From contig CAXXWA010000020.1 of assembly GCA_963662815.2 (NCBI GenBank), positions 530,662-594,661 on the forward strand: a stretch of 64,000 bases of DNA. Direction: 5' to 3'. Made by a program: the position numbers and the translations under genes. The DNA is from JAPPHA01 sp963662815 (GTDB taxonomy: Bacteria; Pseudomonadota; Alphaproteobacteria; Rhodobacterales; Rhodobacteraceae). The notes beneath the pieces were generated by a model. It was not told the origin of the DNA. It saw only the letters and a program-made list of their open reading frames with translations, and did not search any database. Numbering within the stretch: the stretch's first letter is position 1; every line of letters starts with the position of its first letter. This document shows, in pieces, positions 8,125 through 17,080 of the stretch.

Positions 8125-8943
8125 ATGAACCGGTTGGACAGGAAGATTGCCGTCGTCACCGGCGGAACGCAGGGCCTCGGGGCTGCCGTTGCGCGGCGGT
8201 TCGCGGAATCGGGCGTTGCGGGGCTTGTCATTTGCGGACGCGACGCAGGACGCGGACAGTCGGTGGCGGACGAGATCGAGGCAAACCACGGCATACCGGT
8301 ATGCTTCGTCCGGGCGGATCTCGCCAGCGTCGCCGCATGCCGCGAGCTGATCGATCGCGCCGATGCGGAATTCGGCCGCATAGACATTCTTGTGAATGCT
8401 GCCGCAATCACCGACCGCGGAAGCCTCCTGGATACTTCCGAAGACCTCTTCGACCGCATGTTCGCGGTCAATGCCAGGGCGCCGTTCTTCCTGATGCAGG
8501 GCGCCGTCAGGATCATGATTCGGGAAGCGACCGAGGGATCCATCGTCAACATCGGCTCCGGTTCGAGCACCGGGGGTCAACCGTTCATCGCATCCTACTG
8601 CGCCTCCAAGGGCGCGCTGGCGACGCTTACCCGCAATGCCGCGTTTGCCCTTCTCAGGAACCGGATACGCGTCAACCAGCTCGATATCGGCTGGATGGCA
8701 TCTGACGGCGAGGACCGCATTCAGCGCCAGTACCACGGCGCCGGCGATGGCTGGAAAGAGAAGGCCGGCGCGGAACGGCCTTTCGGCAGGCTTCTGGAAC
8801 CGGCAGAAGTCGCCCGTGCCGTGAGCTTCCTCGCGTCGGATGACTCCGGCATGATGACAGGTGCAGTCGTTCACTTCGATCAGTCCGTCCCGGGCGGGTT
8901 TTCCGCGAATCCCCCGGCGCCGCCGGACGCAATGACTGCATAG
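8125..8943 (+). CDS. Short-chain dehydrogenase/reductase
   Basis: 272-residue classical SDR, NAD(P)-dependent. The cofactor motif TGGTQGLG is at about residues 13-20. The usual NAG motif is the variant VNAAAIT. The catalytic Ser lies in NIGSGSS, and Tyr/Lys in SYCASKGAL. The ATG lies one base after the iolE-like stop, so the two are one transcript. The C-terminal extension SANPPAPPDAMTA is atypical and probably flexible. It likely oxidises or reduces a polyol-derived intermediate of the same pathway; the substrate is not readable from sequence. Confidence 0.85.
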   Translation: MNRLDRKIAVVTGGTQGLGAAVARRFAESGVAGLVICGRDAGRGQSVADEIEANHGIPVCFVRADLASVAACRELIDRADAEFGRIDILVNAAAITDRGSLLDTSEDLFDRMFAVNARAPFFLMQGAVRIMIREATEGSIVNIGSGSSTGGQPFIASYCASKGALATLTRNAAFALLRNRIRVNQLDIGWMASDGEDRIQRQYHGAGDGWKEKAGAERPFGRLLEPAEVARAVSFLASDDSGMMTGAVVHFDQSVPGGFSANPPAPPDAMTA

Positions 8944-9320
8944 TACGCAAGGAGGGAACAGAGTCGGCGACGGATGCGCCATGAACTGCCCGGCGGCACG
9001 GAGATCGTTCGCCCGACCCGCTCGGAAAGGGTTGCTTCGCGCCGGTACGGCTGCGGGCGAGCCTCCGGTTCTCATGCGATCTTGTCACGGACCGGCACCG
9101 CAAACGGATCGGTCCGGTCACGCGGGCGACTCCATGACCGGAAGGGAAACCCTCCGGTCGGACATGATTGCTCCGCGGCCGCAGCGCGCATCTGCGCAGC
9201 GGTCCTTCGCGGCGCGACCGGACTCGGAAAGTCCGTGCGCAAGCCTGTCTAGGGCCGGAGAATCCCTACGGATTTCCGCCGGGCCGGCGCAGCCAAAATG
9301 AAAGGGGAGCATGAAATGTC
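8944..9320. other. 377-base gap with one strong hairpin
   Basis: No gene recognised. A perfect hairpin (GACCGGAAGGG, loop AAA, CCCTCCGGTC; 9136-9159) lies midway but is not followed by a T run, so it may be an attenuating or mRNA-processing structure rather than a terminator. A ribosome site (AAAGGGGAGC) precedes the next gene. Confidence 0.4.
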
Positions 9321-10562
9321 ATGACCACCGGGAACGGAAGTCACGTCGCGATCGTCGGCGCCGGAATCGTCGGCGTCGCCACCGCTGTCTGGATGCAGCG
9401 CGCAGGACACAGGGTGACTCTCATCGACCGAAGCGGGCCTGCCGCGGGCGCGTCATTCGGCAATGCCGGCGTTCTGGCCGCCTCGTCTGTCGTGCCGATC
9501 GTCTATCCGGGCATCCTGCCGAAGCTTCCCGGCCTGATTCTGGGTCGGAACTCGCCGGTTTTCCTTCGCTGGCGCCGCCTTCCGCAACTGCTTCCGTTCC
9601 TGTTGCGGCTCCTCGGGCACGGGAACCGGAGGGATGTGGACAGGATTTCAAGATCCCTGAAACTTCTGCTTCAAGATTCCTTCGAACAGCATCAGGCACT
9701 GGTGCGGGGCACCGGCGCCGAGCAGTACCTGAAGGCCGGAGACTACGTATACGCATATTCCGACAGGACTGCATACGAATCGGATGCGTTCGCCTGGGGC
9801 GTCCGCCGTGAAAGGGGCTACGAATTCGAGGAGATGGACGCATCCCGCCTTGCCGAATACGATCCGGCGCTGTCGGGGCGGTTTGGTTTCGCGGTCAGGT
9901 GTCCCGGCCACGGCTTTCTGACGGACCCCGGCGCATATGTCGCGGCGCTCGCCGAGCACGTCGCGGAAAACGGCGGCCGGCTCCTGATTACCGACGTTCT
10001 CAAGGTCACGCGAGACGGCGCCATTGAAACCGTGGACGGGCTCGTGCATGCGGACAAGGTCGTCGTGGCCTGCGGCGTCCAGTCAGCGAAGCTGGTCCGG
10101 GATTCCGGCGCGCGAATCCCGCTGGAGTCGGAACGCGGCTACCACGTCGAATACAGGAATCCGTCCCTGACGTTCCGCTCTCCGGTCATGGTCGCCGCCT
10201 CGAAGTTCGTGATGTGCCCGATGCGGAACAGGCTGCGCTGCGCGGGTCTGGCCGAATTCGGAAGCGTCGACGACGGCCCGTCCAAGGCGCCCGTCGCGCT
10301 CATCGAAAGGCACATGGAGAAATTATTTCCCGAGTTGACTCATGACGGAAAAACGGCATGGATGGGCCACCGGCCTTCCACGTCGGATGCCCTGCCGGTG
10401 ATCGGCAAACTTGGAGAGCGCGGCAATGTCTGGGTCGGATTCGGCCACCAGCACGTTGGAATCACCGGAGGTCCGCGAACCGGCAGGTGGCTCGCCCGGC
10501 TCGCTTCCGGCAACCAGCCGAACGAAGACCTCTCGGCGTTCTCGCCGACCCGCTTCGAATGA
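9321..10562 (+). CDS. FAD-dependent D-amino acid dehydrogenase-like oxidoreductase (DadA family)
   Basis: 413-residue DAO/DadA-type flavoprotein that oxidatively deaminates D-amino acids or similar secondary amines. The N-terminal FAD motif is VAIVGAGIVGVATAVWMQRAGH, followed by GASFGNAGVLA. The substrate-domain segment GFLTDPGAYVAALAEH is typical, as is the C-terminal FAD-contact motif GHRPSTSDALPVIGKL...VWVGFGHQHVGIT. The start is the ATG in GTCATGACC, overlapping a possible upstream out-of-frame ATG. It precedes a TRAP transporter in the same orientation, which suggests the transporter imports its substrate. Confidence 0.8.
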   Translation: MTTGNGSHVAIVGAGIVGVATAVWMQRAGHRVTLIDRSGPAAGASFGNAGVLAASSVVPIVYPGILPKLPGLILGRNSPVFLRWRRLPQLLPFLLRLLGHGNRRDVDRISRSLKLLLQDSFEQHQALVRGTGAEQYLKAGDYVYAYSDRTAYESDAFAWGVRRERGYEFEEMDASRLAEYDPALSGRFGFAVRCPGHGFLTDPGAYVAALAEHVAENGGRLLITDVLKVTRDGAIETVDGLVHADKVVVACGVQSAKLVRDSGARIPLESERGYHVEYRNPSLTFRSPVMVAASKFVMCPMRNRLRCAGLAEFGSVDDGPSKAPVALIERHMEKLFPELTHDGKTAWMGHRPSTSDALPVIGKLGERGNVWVGFGHQHVGITGGPRTGRWLARLASGNQPNEDLSAFSPTRFE

Positions 10563-10612
10563 AGCTCTCCAGGTTGCCGGAACGACCCCAATCAGATGCA
10601 AGGAGCAATGAT

Positions 10613-11590
10613 ATGAAGAAAGCAATGACAGGATTCGGCGCAACTGCTGTCGGTCTTCTGCTCGCTGCGGCGGCCGTTGCCGAAAACTGGGACATGCCCA
10701 TGGCATACGCCGACAGCAACTACCACAGCCAGAACGGCAAGATGTTTGCCGAGGCGGTCGGTGTGTGCACGGGCGGCGAGCTGACGATCGAAGTCCATGC
10801 CGGCGGTTCGCTGTTCAAGGGCAACGAGATCAAGCGCGCCGTGCAGGTCGGCCAGGCCAAGATCGGCGAGCGGCTGCTTTCGGCCCACGCCAACGAGAAT
10901 CCGCTCTACGGCATCGATTCTGTGCCCTTCCTCGCAACATCCTTCGCCGACAGCGACAAGCTCTGGAACTCGGTGAAGGATCGCCTTTCTCAGGCAATGG
11001 AAGCAGAGGGACTCGTTCTGCTCTACTCGGCGCCATGGCCGCCGCAGGGGATGTATTTCGACAGGGAAATCAACTCCGTAGCCGACATGAACGGCATAAA
11101 GTTCCGGGCATACAACGTCGCCACCTCGCGGTTCGCGGAACTCGCGGCGATGGTGCCCGTCCAGATCGAGGCCGCCGACCTTTCCCAGGCGCTTGCGACA
11201 GGCGTCGCCTCGGCGTTCATTTCGTCCGGCTCCACGGGCTACGACCGTAAGGTGTGGGAACACCTGAGCCACTTCTATGACACCCAGGCCTGGCTGCCGC
11301 GCAACTACGTGTTCGCGAACAAGGAGGCGTTCGACGCCCTCGACAGCAGCAAGCAGAACTGTCTCCGGTCCGCAGCCATGCTTGCCGGCGCGGCCACCAC
11401 CGCGCGCGCCGAGCAGTTGGCGGGCTGGTACCTGGCACAACTCGCAGCGAACGGCATGTCCGTTCAGGCGCCCGGCGAAGCGCTGAGCGCCGAACTCGCC
11501 GAGATCGGCACCAGGATGGCAGCCGAGTGGGCGGAGACCGCTGGCGCCGAGGGACAGGCGGCGATCGAAGCCTACCATTCGGCAGAATAG
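10613..11590 (+). CDS. TRAP transporter substrate-binding protein (DctP family)
   Basis: 325 residues. The Sec-type signal peptide is MKKAMTGFGATAVGLLLAAAAVAEN, so the mature protein is periplasmic. It captures a small carboxylate-bearing solute for the DctQM permease. Family features are NYHSQNGKMFAEAV, the VHAGGSLFKGNEIKRAVQVGQ region, the conserved binding Arg in GIKFRAYN, and WLPRNYVFANKEAFDAL. The ATG at 10613 follows AAGGAGCA. Solute identity is unknown; the neighbouring amine oxidase argues for an amino-acid-like solute. Confidence 0.9.
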   Translation: MKKAMTGFGATAVGLLLAAAAVAENWDMPMAYADSNYHSQNGKMFAEAVGVCTGGELTIEVHAGGSLFKGNEIKRAVQVGQAKIGERLLSAHANENPLYGIDSVPFLATSFADSDKLWNSVKDRLSQAMEAEGLVLLYSAPWPPQGMYFDREINSVADMNGIKFRAYNVATSRFAELAAMVPVQIEAADLSQALATGVASAFISSGSTGYDRKVWEHLSHFYDTQAWLPRNYVFANKEAFDALDSSKQNCLRSAAMLAGAATTARAEQLAGWYLAQLAANGMSVQAPGEALSAELAEIGTRMAAEWAETAGAEGQAAIEAYHSAE

Positions 11591-11668
11591 GCCGGCCGAC
11601 CCCGTACGGCACCGGTTCCGCTCCCGCGCGAATCCGCGCGATTGCGGAACCGGCTGCCGGGATTCGAC

Positions 11669-12187
11669 ATGCGAACCCTCCGCAAAGTCCTCGACACGAT
11701 CTACCTTGCAGGCGGCGTGCTCGGTGCGCTGTTCCTCATCTGCATTCTCGTCATCATCTGCGCGCAGATGATATCGCGCTGGAGCGGCGTCTCGTTTCCC
11801 GGGTCGACGAACTACGCAGGATACTGCATGGCGGCGTCCACGTTTTTCGCGCTCGCCTATGCGCTGAACGCCGGAGCGCACATCCGCGTTTCGCTGTTCC
11901 TAAGCCGGATGGGCCGCTTCCGGCGCTTCGGCGAAGTCTGGTGCTACAGCATCGCCGCGCTTACCATGACCTTCTTCTCCTGGCATGCGCTCTCCCGGAA
12001 TCTCCAGACGCGAAAGTTCAACTTCGTCAGCCAGGGCCTCGACGCCACGCCTCTCTGGATCCCGGAGATTTCAATGACCGTCGGTTCGGCAATCCTGGCG
12101 GTGGCGCTCTGGGACCAGCTGCTGCGCATCGTCTTCACTGACCACATGGGAGTCGCCTCGAGGGATTCCATGGAAATCGGAGACTGA
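11669..12187 (+). CDS. TRAP transporter small permease (DctQ family)
   Basis: About 172 residues with four predicted membrane segments (VLGALFLICILVIICAQMI; AGYCMAASTFFALAYAL; VWCYSIAALTMTFFSWHAL; MTVGSAILAVALWDQLL), the layout of DctQ. It bridges the binding protein and the large permease. The ATG at 11669 (MRTLRKVL) is preferred; a TTG at 11642 is in frame. The gene ends three bases before dctM. Confidence 0.85.
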   Translation: MRTLRKVLDTIYLAGGVLGALFLICILVIICAQMISRWSGVSFPGSTNYAGYCMAASTFFALAYALNAGAHIRVSLFLSRMGRFRRFGEVWCYSIAALTMTFFSWHALSRNLQTRKFNFVSQGLDATPLWIPEISMTVGSAILAVALWDQLLRIVFTDHMGVASRDSMEIGD

Positions 12188-12190
12188 GCG

Positions 12191-13513
12191 TTGGACCATT
12201 TCTCCCTCACGATCATCTTCCTCTTTGTCCTTTTCCTGCTTCTCGGCTCCGGTGTCTGGATCGGGCTTGCCCTCATGGGGGTCGCCGCGGTCGGGATCGT
12301 CCTCTTCGACAAGGGCTTCGTCGGGGCCAACCTCACGGACAAGGCGTGGGACAGCGCTTCGAACTGGACGCTGACGGCGCTCCCGCTGTTTATCTGGATG
12401 GGTGAAATCCTCTTTCGAACGAGACTGTCCGAGGACATGTTCAGGGGACTGTCGCCCTGGATGGCACGCCTCCCCGGCGGCCTCCTTCACACGAATGTCG
12501 TCGGATGCACGATCTTCGCCGCCGTGTCCGGATCATCTGCGGCCACGCTTACGACTGTCGGCAAGATGTCCATCCCGGAACTTCGCCGCAGAGGCTACCC
12601 CGAGTTCATGACCATCGGCACGCTCGCGGGATCGGCAACGCTCGGCCTGATGATTCCGCCCTCGCTGACGCTGATCGTCTACGGGGTGACGATCAACGAG
12701 AGCATCACGCAGCTTTTCATGGCGGGAATACTTCCCGGCCTGGTTCTCGCAGCCATGTTCATGCTCTATGTCGCGTGCTGGTACTTCCTCCGCCCCGGGC
12801 AGCGCCCTAGGGCCGAACCCGTCATCGGATTTCGCGAAAAGCTCGCGAACTCTCGGTTCCTGATTCCGGTGATCTGCCTCGTACTCCTGGTGATCGGCTC
12901 CATGTACGCCGGGTTCGCCACCGCGACGGAGGCCGCCGCCTTCGGCGTCCTAGGCGCACTCGTCCTCGCCGCAGCGCAGGGATCCCTGACCTGGTCGACG
13001 TTCAAGGAAAGCCTGCTAGGCGCCACGCGTACCTCCGCCATGATCGCGCTGATCCTGATGGGCGCCGCGTTTCTCAGCCTGTCCATGGGCTTCACCGGCC
13101 TGCCGCGGGCGCTCGCCGAATGGATTTCGACCCTCGGCCTGCCGCCGACCGTGCTGATCGCCGCGCTGATGATCTTCTACATCGTCATCGGCATGTTTCT
13201 CGACGGCATATCCGCGGTCGTCCTGACCATGGCGGTGGTCGAGCCAATGGTCAGGACCGCCGCCTTTGCGGATCTCGGGTTCGACATGATCTGGTTCGGG
13301 ATATTCGTCGTCGTGGTGGTGGAGATGGCCCAGATAACCCCTCCGGTCGGCTTCAACCTGTTCGTGCTCCAGGGCATGACGTCGCACGAGATCGGATACA
13401 TTTCCCGGACGGCAGCGCCGATGTTCCTGATCATGATCGTCATGGTCGGCGTGCTGGTGCTGTTTCCGGAACTCGCGACCTGGCTGCCGGAAAACCTTCG
13501 AAACCAGCCCTGA
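12191..13513 (+). CDS. TRAP transporter large permease (DctM family)
   Basis: 440 residues, about 12 hydrophobic segments, the sodium-coupled channel subunit of the TRAP system. The typical GSSAATLTTVGKMSIPEL and GTLAGSATLGLMIPPSLTLIVYG segments are present. The C-terminal half has the matching inverted-topology repeat (MAQITPPVGFNLFVLQG). The likely start is TTG at 12191, three bases after the dctQ stop, so translational coupling is probable. Last gene of the plus-strand block; convergent with livF. Confidence 0.9.
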   Translation: MDHFSLTIIFLFVLFLLLGSGVWIGLALMGVAAVGIVLFDKGFVGANLTDKAWDSASNWTLTALPLFIWMGEILFRTRLSEDMFRGLSPWMARLPGGLLHTNVVGCTIFAAVSGSSAATLTTVGKMSIPELRRRGYPEFMTIGTLAGSATLGLMIPPSLTLIVYGVTINESITQLFMAGILPGLVLAAMFMLYVACWYFLRPGQRPRAEPVIGFREKLANSRFLIPVICLVLLVIGSMYAGFATATEAAAFGVLGALVLAAAQGSLTWSTFKESLLGATRTSAMIALILMGAAFLSLSMGFTGLPRALAEWISTLGLPPTVLIAALMIFYIVIGMFLDGISAVVLTMAVVEPMVRTAAFADLGFDMIWFGIFVVVVVEMAQITPPVGFNLFVLQGMTSHEIGYISRTAAPMFLIMIVMVGVLVLFPELATWLPENLRNQP

Positions 13514-13645
13514 CGACGGCATGAACGGATCTGGCCGGACAGCCAGGCCGGGTCCCCACGCATGGCGCCAACCCTCTCCCGACCGCAAGACCCGCCCGGA
13601 AGGAAACCGGTTCGAAGAATGTCGAAACGGGCGCGGCAGGCCGGG

Positions 13646-14335
13646 TCAGACGCCGAGATAGCGCTCCGCGACCGCATCGTTCAGCGCATCCGGCGTCCCA
13701 GACCAGCACGTTCGGCCCTTTTCGAGAATCACGCAGCGCACGGCGATCGACAGGAGTTCCTCCACCGCCTTGTCGACCAGGAGAATCGCGATTCCCTCTG
13801 ATCGCAGTGCCCGGACGGCCGCCCAGATTTCGGCGCGAACGAGGGGGGCCAGACCCTCCGTCGCTTCGTCCATGACCAACAGGCGCGGATTGGTCACGAG
13901 CGCGCGCGCAATCGCCAGCATCTGCTGCTCGCCGCCGGAAAGGTTTCCGGCCAAGCGGTCTATGCACCCGGCAAGAGCCGGAAAGAGGCGGCATGCTCTC
14001 GTGACGTCCCAAGGACCAGGGCGCGCCACGCAAAGGAGGTTTTCGCGAACGGAAAGATTCGGGAAGCACCGGCGCCCCTCCGGCACCAGGCCGATGCCCG
14101 CGCGCGCGATCCTGTGGGGCGCCCAATCAGATATGTCGCGCCCGTCGAACGAAACCCTTCCGGAACAGGGACGGCAGAGTCCGCAGATGGTCCGGATCGC
14201 TGTCGTCTTGCCCATCCCGTTCCGCCCCATCAGGGCGACAACCTCGCCCTTTCCGACATCGAGATCGACTGCGAAGAGCGCCTGGCTCCGCGAATACCAG
14301 GCCTGCATGTCCCGGAGGCTGAGGAGAGCGCTCAC
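13646..14335 (-). CDS. livF: Branched-chain amino acid-type ABC transporter ATP-binding protein LivF
   Basis: 229-residue ATPase. Walker A is GRNGMGKTT, the signature NLSGGEQQMLAIARAL and Walker B LLVMDEATEGLAP, followed by the LivF-specific Glu-Gly-Leu-Ala. The start is GTG at 14335 inside the livG stop (GTGA overlap) after GGGAGG. A Lys replaces the usual Gln in LLVDKAVEELL (normally VEQN). Last gene of a livH-M-G-F operon for uptake of branched-chain or other amino acids, amides or urea. Confidence 0.9.
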   Translation of the reverse strand: MSALLSLRDMQAWYSRSQALFAVDLDVGKGEVVALMGRNGMGKTTAIRTICGLCRPCSGRVSFDGRDISDWAPHRIARAGIGLVPEGRRCFPNLSVRENLLCVARPGPWDVTRACRLFPALAGCIDRLAGNLSGGEQQMLAIARALVTNPRLLVMDEATEGLAPLVRAEIWAAVRALRSEGIAILLVDKAVEELLSIAVRCVILEKGRTCWSGTPDALNDAVAERYLGV

Positions 14336-15129
14336 CTCCCTGCCTGTCCGAGATACACGGCGCGGACGGCGGCGTCCGCGCGGATGTCGTCTGGCCGGCC
14401 GGAGGCCATGATGCGGCCGTACACAAGTACGGAAACCCGGTCCGCGAGGGCGAACACCGCATCCATGTCGTGTTCGACGAGCAGTATCGGTGCCGTCCGC
14501 CGGAGACCGTCGAGAAAGCCTGTCAATTCCTTCGAGCCTTCGGGCCCCATGCCCGCCATCGGTTCGTCGAGGAGCAGCGCTACCGGCTCCAGCGCCAGCG
14601 CGACGGCGATCTCCAGCTTTCTTCGCTCGCCGTGGCTGAGCTCTGATGCGCGGATGTCTGAACGCCCGCCGAGGCCGACCTTTTCGATGGAGGCCAAAGC
14701 GCGGTCGGTGAGCGACCTGTCACGCATTGCCGGCAGGAAGAAGCGGAAGCTCCCGCCGGTTCGGCACTGCACCGCGAGCATGGCGTTCTGCAGGGCGGTG
14801 AATTCCGGAATCAGAGATGAAACCTGGAAGCATCGCGCCAGTCCGAGCCGCGCCCGGACTTCGGGAGGAAGATGCCCGATGTCCTTGCCAAGAAGCCGGA
14901 TGGCGCCATGGTCCTGGCGCAGCAAGCCGGCCACCTGGTTTACGAGCGTCGACTTCCCGGCCCCGTTCGGGCCTATCAGCGCGTGGATTTCTCCCGGCGC
15001 GAGATCGATCGAGACCGCGTCATTGGCGAGAACCGCGCCGAACCGGCGGGTCAGCCGGTCGACCTCGAGCACGGCGCAGGCTGCGTCCTGACCTGCTGCA
15101 CTGCCGCCAGGCGCCGGTCGCTCAGGCAT
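14332..15129 (-). CDS. livG: Branched-chain amino acid-type ABC transporter ATP-binding protein LivG
   Basis: 265 residues. Walker A is GPNGAGKST, the signature ELSHGERRKLEIAVAL, Walker B LLLDEPMAGMG, and the switch His in LVEHDMDAVFALADRVSVL. The N-terminal 20 residues are a nonconserved Gly/Ala-rich extension. It overlaps livM by eight bases and livF by four. Partner of LivF in the cytoplasmic ATPase pair. Confidence 0.9.
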   Translation of the reverse strand: MPERPAPGGSAAGQDAACAVLEVDRLTRRFGAVLANDAVSIDLAPGEIHALIGPNGAGKSTLVNQVAGLLRQDHGAIRLLGKDIGHLPPEVRARLGLARCFQVSSLIPEFTALQNAMLAVQCRTGGSFRFFLPAMRDRSLTDRALASIEKVGLGGRSDIRASELSHGERRKLEIAVALALEPVALLLDEPMAGMGPEGSKELTGFLDGLRRTAPILLVEHDMDAVFALADRVSVLVYGRIMASGRPDDIRADAAVRAVYLGQAGR

Positions 15130-16102
15130 CGCGCGGCTCCTTCGCGAGAACGCCGACGACCCCGCCGCGCGCGAACAGGACGACGATGACGAGCATGAGG
15201 CCCAACCAGAACTGCCAGTGTTCGGTCAAGCCGCCCAGGACCTGTTCGAGAAGGACATAGAGAGCGGCCCCCGCCACGGGACCGTAAAGGCGGGCTACTC
15301 CGCCGAGAATCACGAAGACCATGATTTCTCCCGAGGTATGCCAGCTCAGCATCGTCGGACTCACGAATCGGTTCAGGTCTACGAACAGCGCACCCGCGAG
15401 GCCGGTGATCGCGCCCGACACGACGAAGGCGGTGAGACGGACCCGAAACACCCCGATGCCGGCGGCCGTCGCGCGGGTCGCGTTCTGCCGCGCCGCCCGA
15501 AGAGCCATGCCGAAACGGGATGCCGTGATGCGGGAACTGAACCAGAGGACGATCAGCAGCAGGACAAGGCAGATCCCGAAGAACTCTGCTGGCCGCATCG
15601 TGTTCAAGCCCGGGAAGCCGTTTCGGACATAAATTGGCAACCCGTCCTCGCCTCCGTAGGCCGGCCAGGAAATCGCGAAGTAGTACAGCATCTGCGCGAA
15701 TGCGAGCGTGATCATGATGAAGTAGACGCCGCTCGTTCGCAGCGACAGATAACCGATCGCGAGCGCCAGAACTGCACCTGCCAGCATGGCGGTCGGCCAG
15801 ATGAACAGCATCTCGGTGGTCCCGTAGATGCTGAGGGGCCACACCGAGACCGGAACGCCGGTCAGCGCGTGGTGCGCCAGAATCCCGGCAACATAACCTC
15901 CCGCGCCGAAGTAGGCGGCGTGGCCGAAGGAAACGAGGCCGCCGTATCCGAGGACGAGGTTCAGGCCGACGCCGGCCATTCCGAGGATGACGACGCGGGT
16001 TGCAAGCGTAAGGTAGTAGGGTTCGTCGAACAGGATGCCGCAGACTGGCACGGCGAGCAGCATCAGGGCGGCTGCGGCGTTCACCGTACGCTCCCTGAAC
16101 AC
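15122..16102 (-). CDS. livM: Branched-chain amino acid-type ABC transporter permease LivM
   Basis: 326-residue inner-membrane permease with about nine hydrophobic helices. It has the LivM landmarks GLNLVLGYGGLVSFGHAAYF, SGVYFIMITLAFAQMLY and GLAGALFVDLNRFVSP. GTG start at 16102, four bases after the livH stop. Its ATPase-contact loop ALRAARQNATRATAAGI carries the conserved EAA-like segment. Confidence 0.9.
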   Translation of the reverse strand: MFRERTVNAAAALMLLAVPVCGILFDEPYYLTLATRVVILGMAGVGLNLVLGYGGLVSFGHAAYFGAGGYVAGILAHHALTGVPVSVWPLSIYGTTEMLFIWPTAMLAGAVLALAIGYLSLRTSGVYFIMITLAFAQMLYYFAISWPAYGGEDGLPIYVRNGFPGLNTMRPAEFFGICLVLLLIVLWFSSRITASRFGMALRAARQNATRATAAGIGVFRVRLTAFVVSGAITGLAGALFVDLNRFVSPTMLSWHTSGEIMVFVILGGVARLYGPVAGAALYVLLEQVLGGLTEHWQFWLGLMLVIVVLFARGGVVGVLAKEPRDA

Positions 16103-16105
16103 TTG

Positions 16106-17026
16106 CTAGGCCGCCTTGCCGAAGAGGCCGCCGGGCCTGAAGAACAGGACCAGCGCCATGAGAATGTAGATGAGCATCGATGCGAGCGCGGAGCCGACGG
16201 CGTTCGCCGATGACGGATCGAGAAACACTCCGAACGCGACCGGCAGAAGAAACCGTCCGACGGTGTCCGTGACCCCGACGAGTACGGCTCCCAGCAGGGC
16301 TCCGCGGATTGAACCAATGCCGCCGATCACGATCACCACGAAAGCGAGAATGAGAACCGGTTCGCCCATGCCGACTTCCACGGACTGGATCGTCCCTACG
16401 AGCGCTCCCGCCAACCCGGCCATCGCCGCGCCGAGCGCGAAGACGGAGGTGTAGAGCCTGCCGATGTCCACACCGAGGGCTGCAATCATTTCGCGATCCG
16501 ACTCTCCGGCCCGAATCTGCATGCCGAGGCGCGTGCGCGAAATCAGCAGGAAGAGGCCCGCAGCGATCACGATGCCCACCGCGATGATGACGAGACGATA
16601 GAGCGGATACCGGATGCCTCCAGGGAGGGTCACGGCGCCGGAGAGCGAAGCCGGCACGTCGAGATAGAGCGGGAATGCGCCGAAAAGCCAGCGCACGCCC
16701 TCGGAGAAGACCAGTATCAGCGCGAATGTCGCGAGCACCTGATCGAGATGGTCGCGCCCGTAAAGGCGTCGGATCACCGCGATCTCGACGACCGCGCCCG
16801 CGGCAGCCGCCGCGGCGAGGCTCGCCGCGAGTCCGAGCCAGAACGATCCGGTCGCAGTCGCAACCGCCGCGCAGGCAAAGGCGCCGATCATGTACAGGGA
16901 GCCATGGGCAAGGTTTATGAGGCCCATGACGCCGAAAACCAGCGTCAGCCCCGCCGACATGAGGAACAGCATGACCCCGAACTGAATGCCGTTCAGGATC
17001 TGTTCCGCGATCAGTGTCGCCTGCAT
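16106..17026 (-). CDS. livH: Branched-chain amino acid-type ABC transporter permease LivH
   Basis: 306-residue permease. The typical features are LNGIQFGVMLFLMSAGLTLVFG, MGLINLAHGSLYMIGAF, and the coupling-loop region RAGESDREMIAALGVDI. It closes with YILMALVLFFRPGGLFGKAA. First permease gene after the binding protein; pairs with LivM. Confidence 0.9.
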   Translation of the reverse strand: MQATLIAEQILNGIQFGVMLFLMSAGLTLVFGVMGLINLAHGSLYMIGAFACAAVATATGSFWLGLAASLAAAAAAGAVVEIAVIRRLYGRDHLDQVLATFALILVFSEGVRWLFGAFPLYLDVPASLSGAVTLPGGIRYPLYRLVIIAVGIVIAAGLFLLISRTRLGMQIRAGESDREMIAALGVDIGRLYTSVFALGAAMAGLAGALVGTIQSVEVGMGEPVLILAFVVIVIGGIGSIRGALLGAVLVGVTDTVGRFLLPVAFGVFLDPSSANAVGSALASMLIYILMALVLFFRPGGLFGKAA

Positions 17027-17080
17027 GCCGCAGCAGTCGTCCCGGCGCGCCGGGTCCGCGCGCCGAAACGGACGAGCATC

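Noticed and set aside
9136..9159. Strong hairpin as a rho-independent terminator
   Set aside because: Perfect stem but no following T run; recorded as a hairpin only.
10592..11881. Long minus-strand frame (429 codons) opposite the TRAP binding protein and DctQ
   Set aside because: It is antisense to two well-supported genes in GC-rich DNA, has low-complexity composition and no recognised motif.
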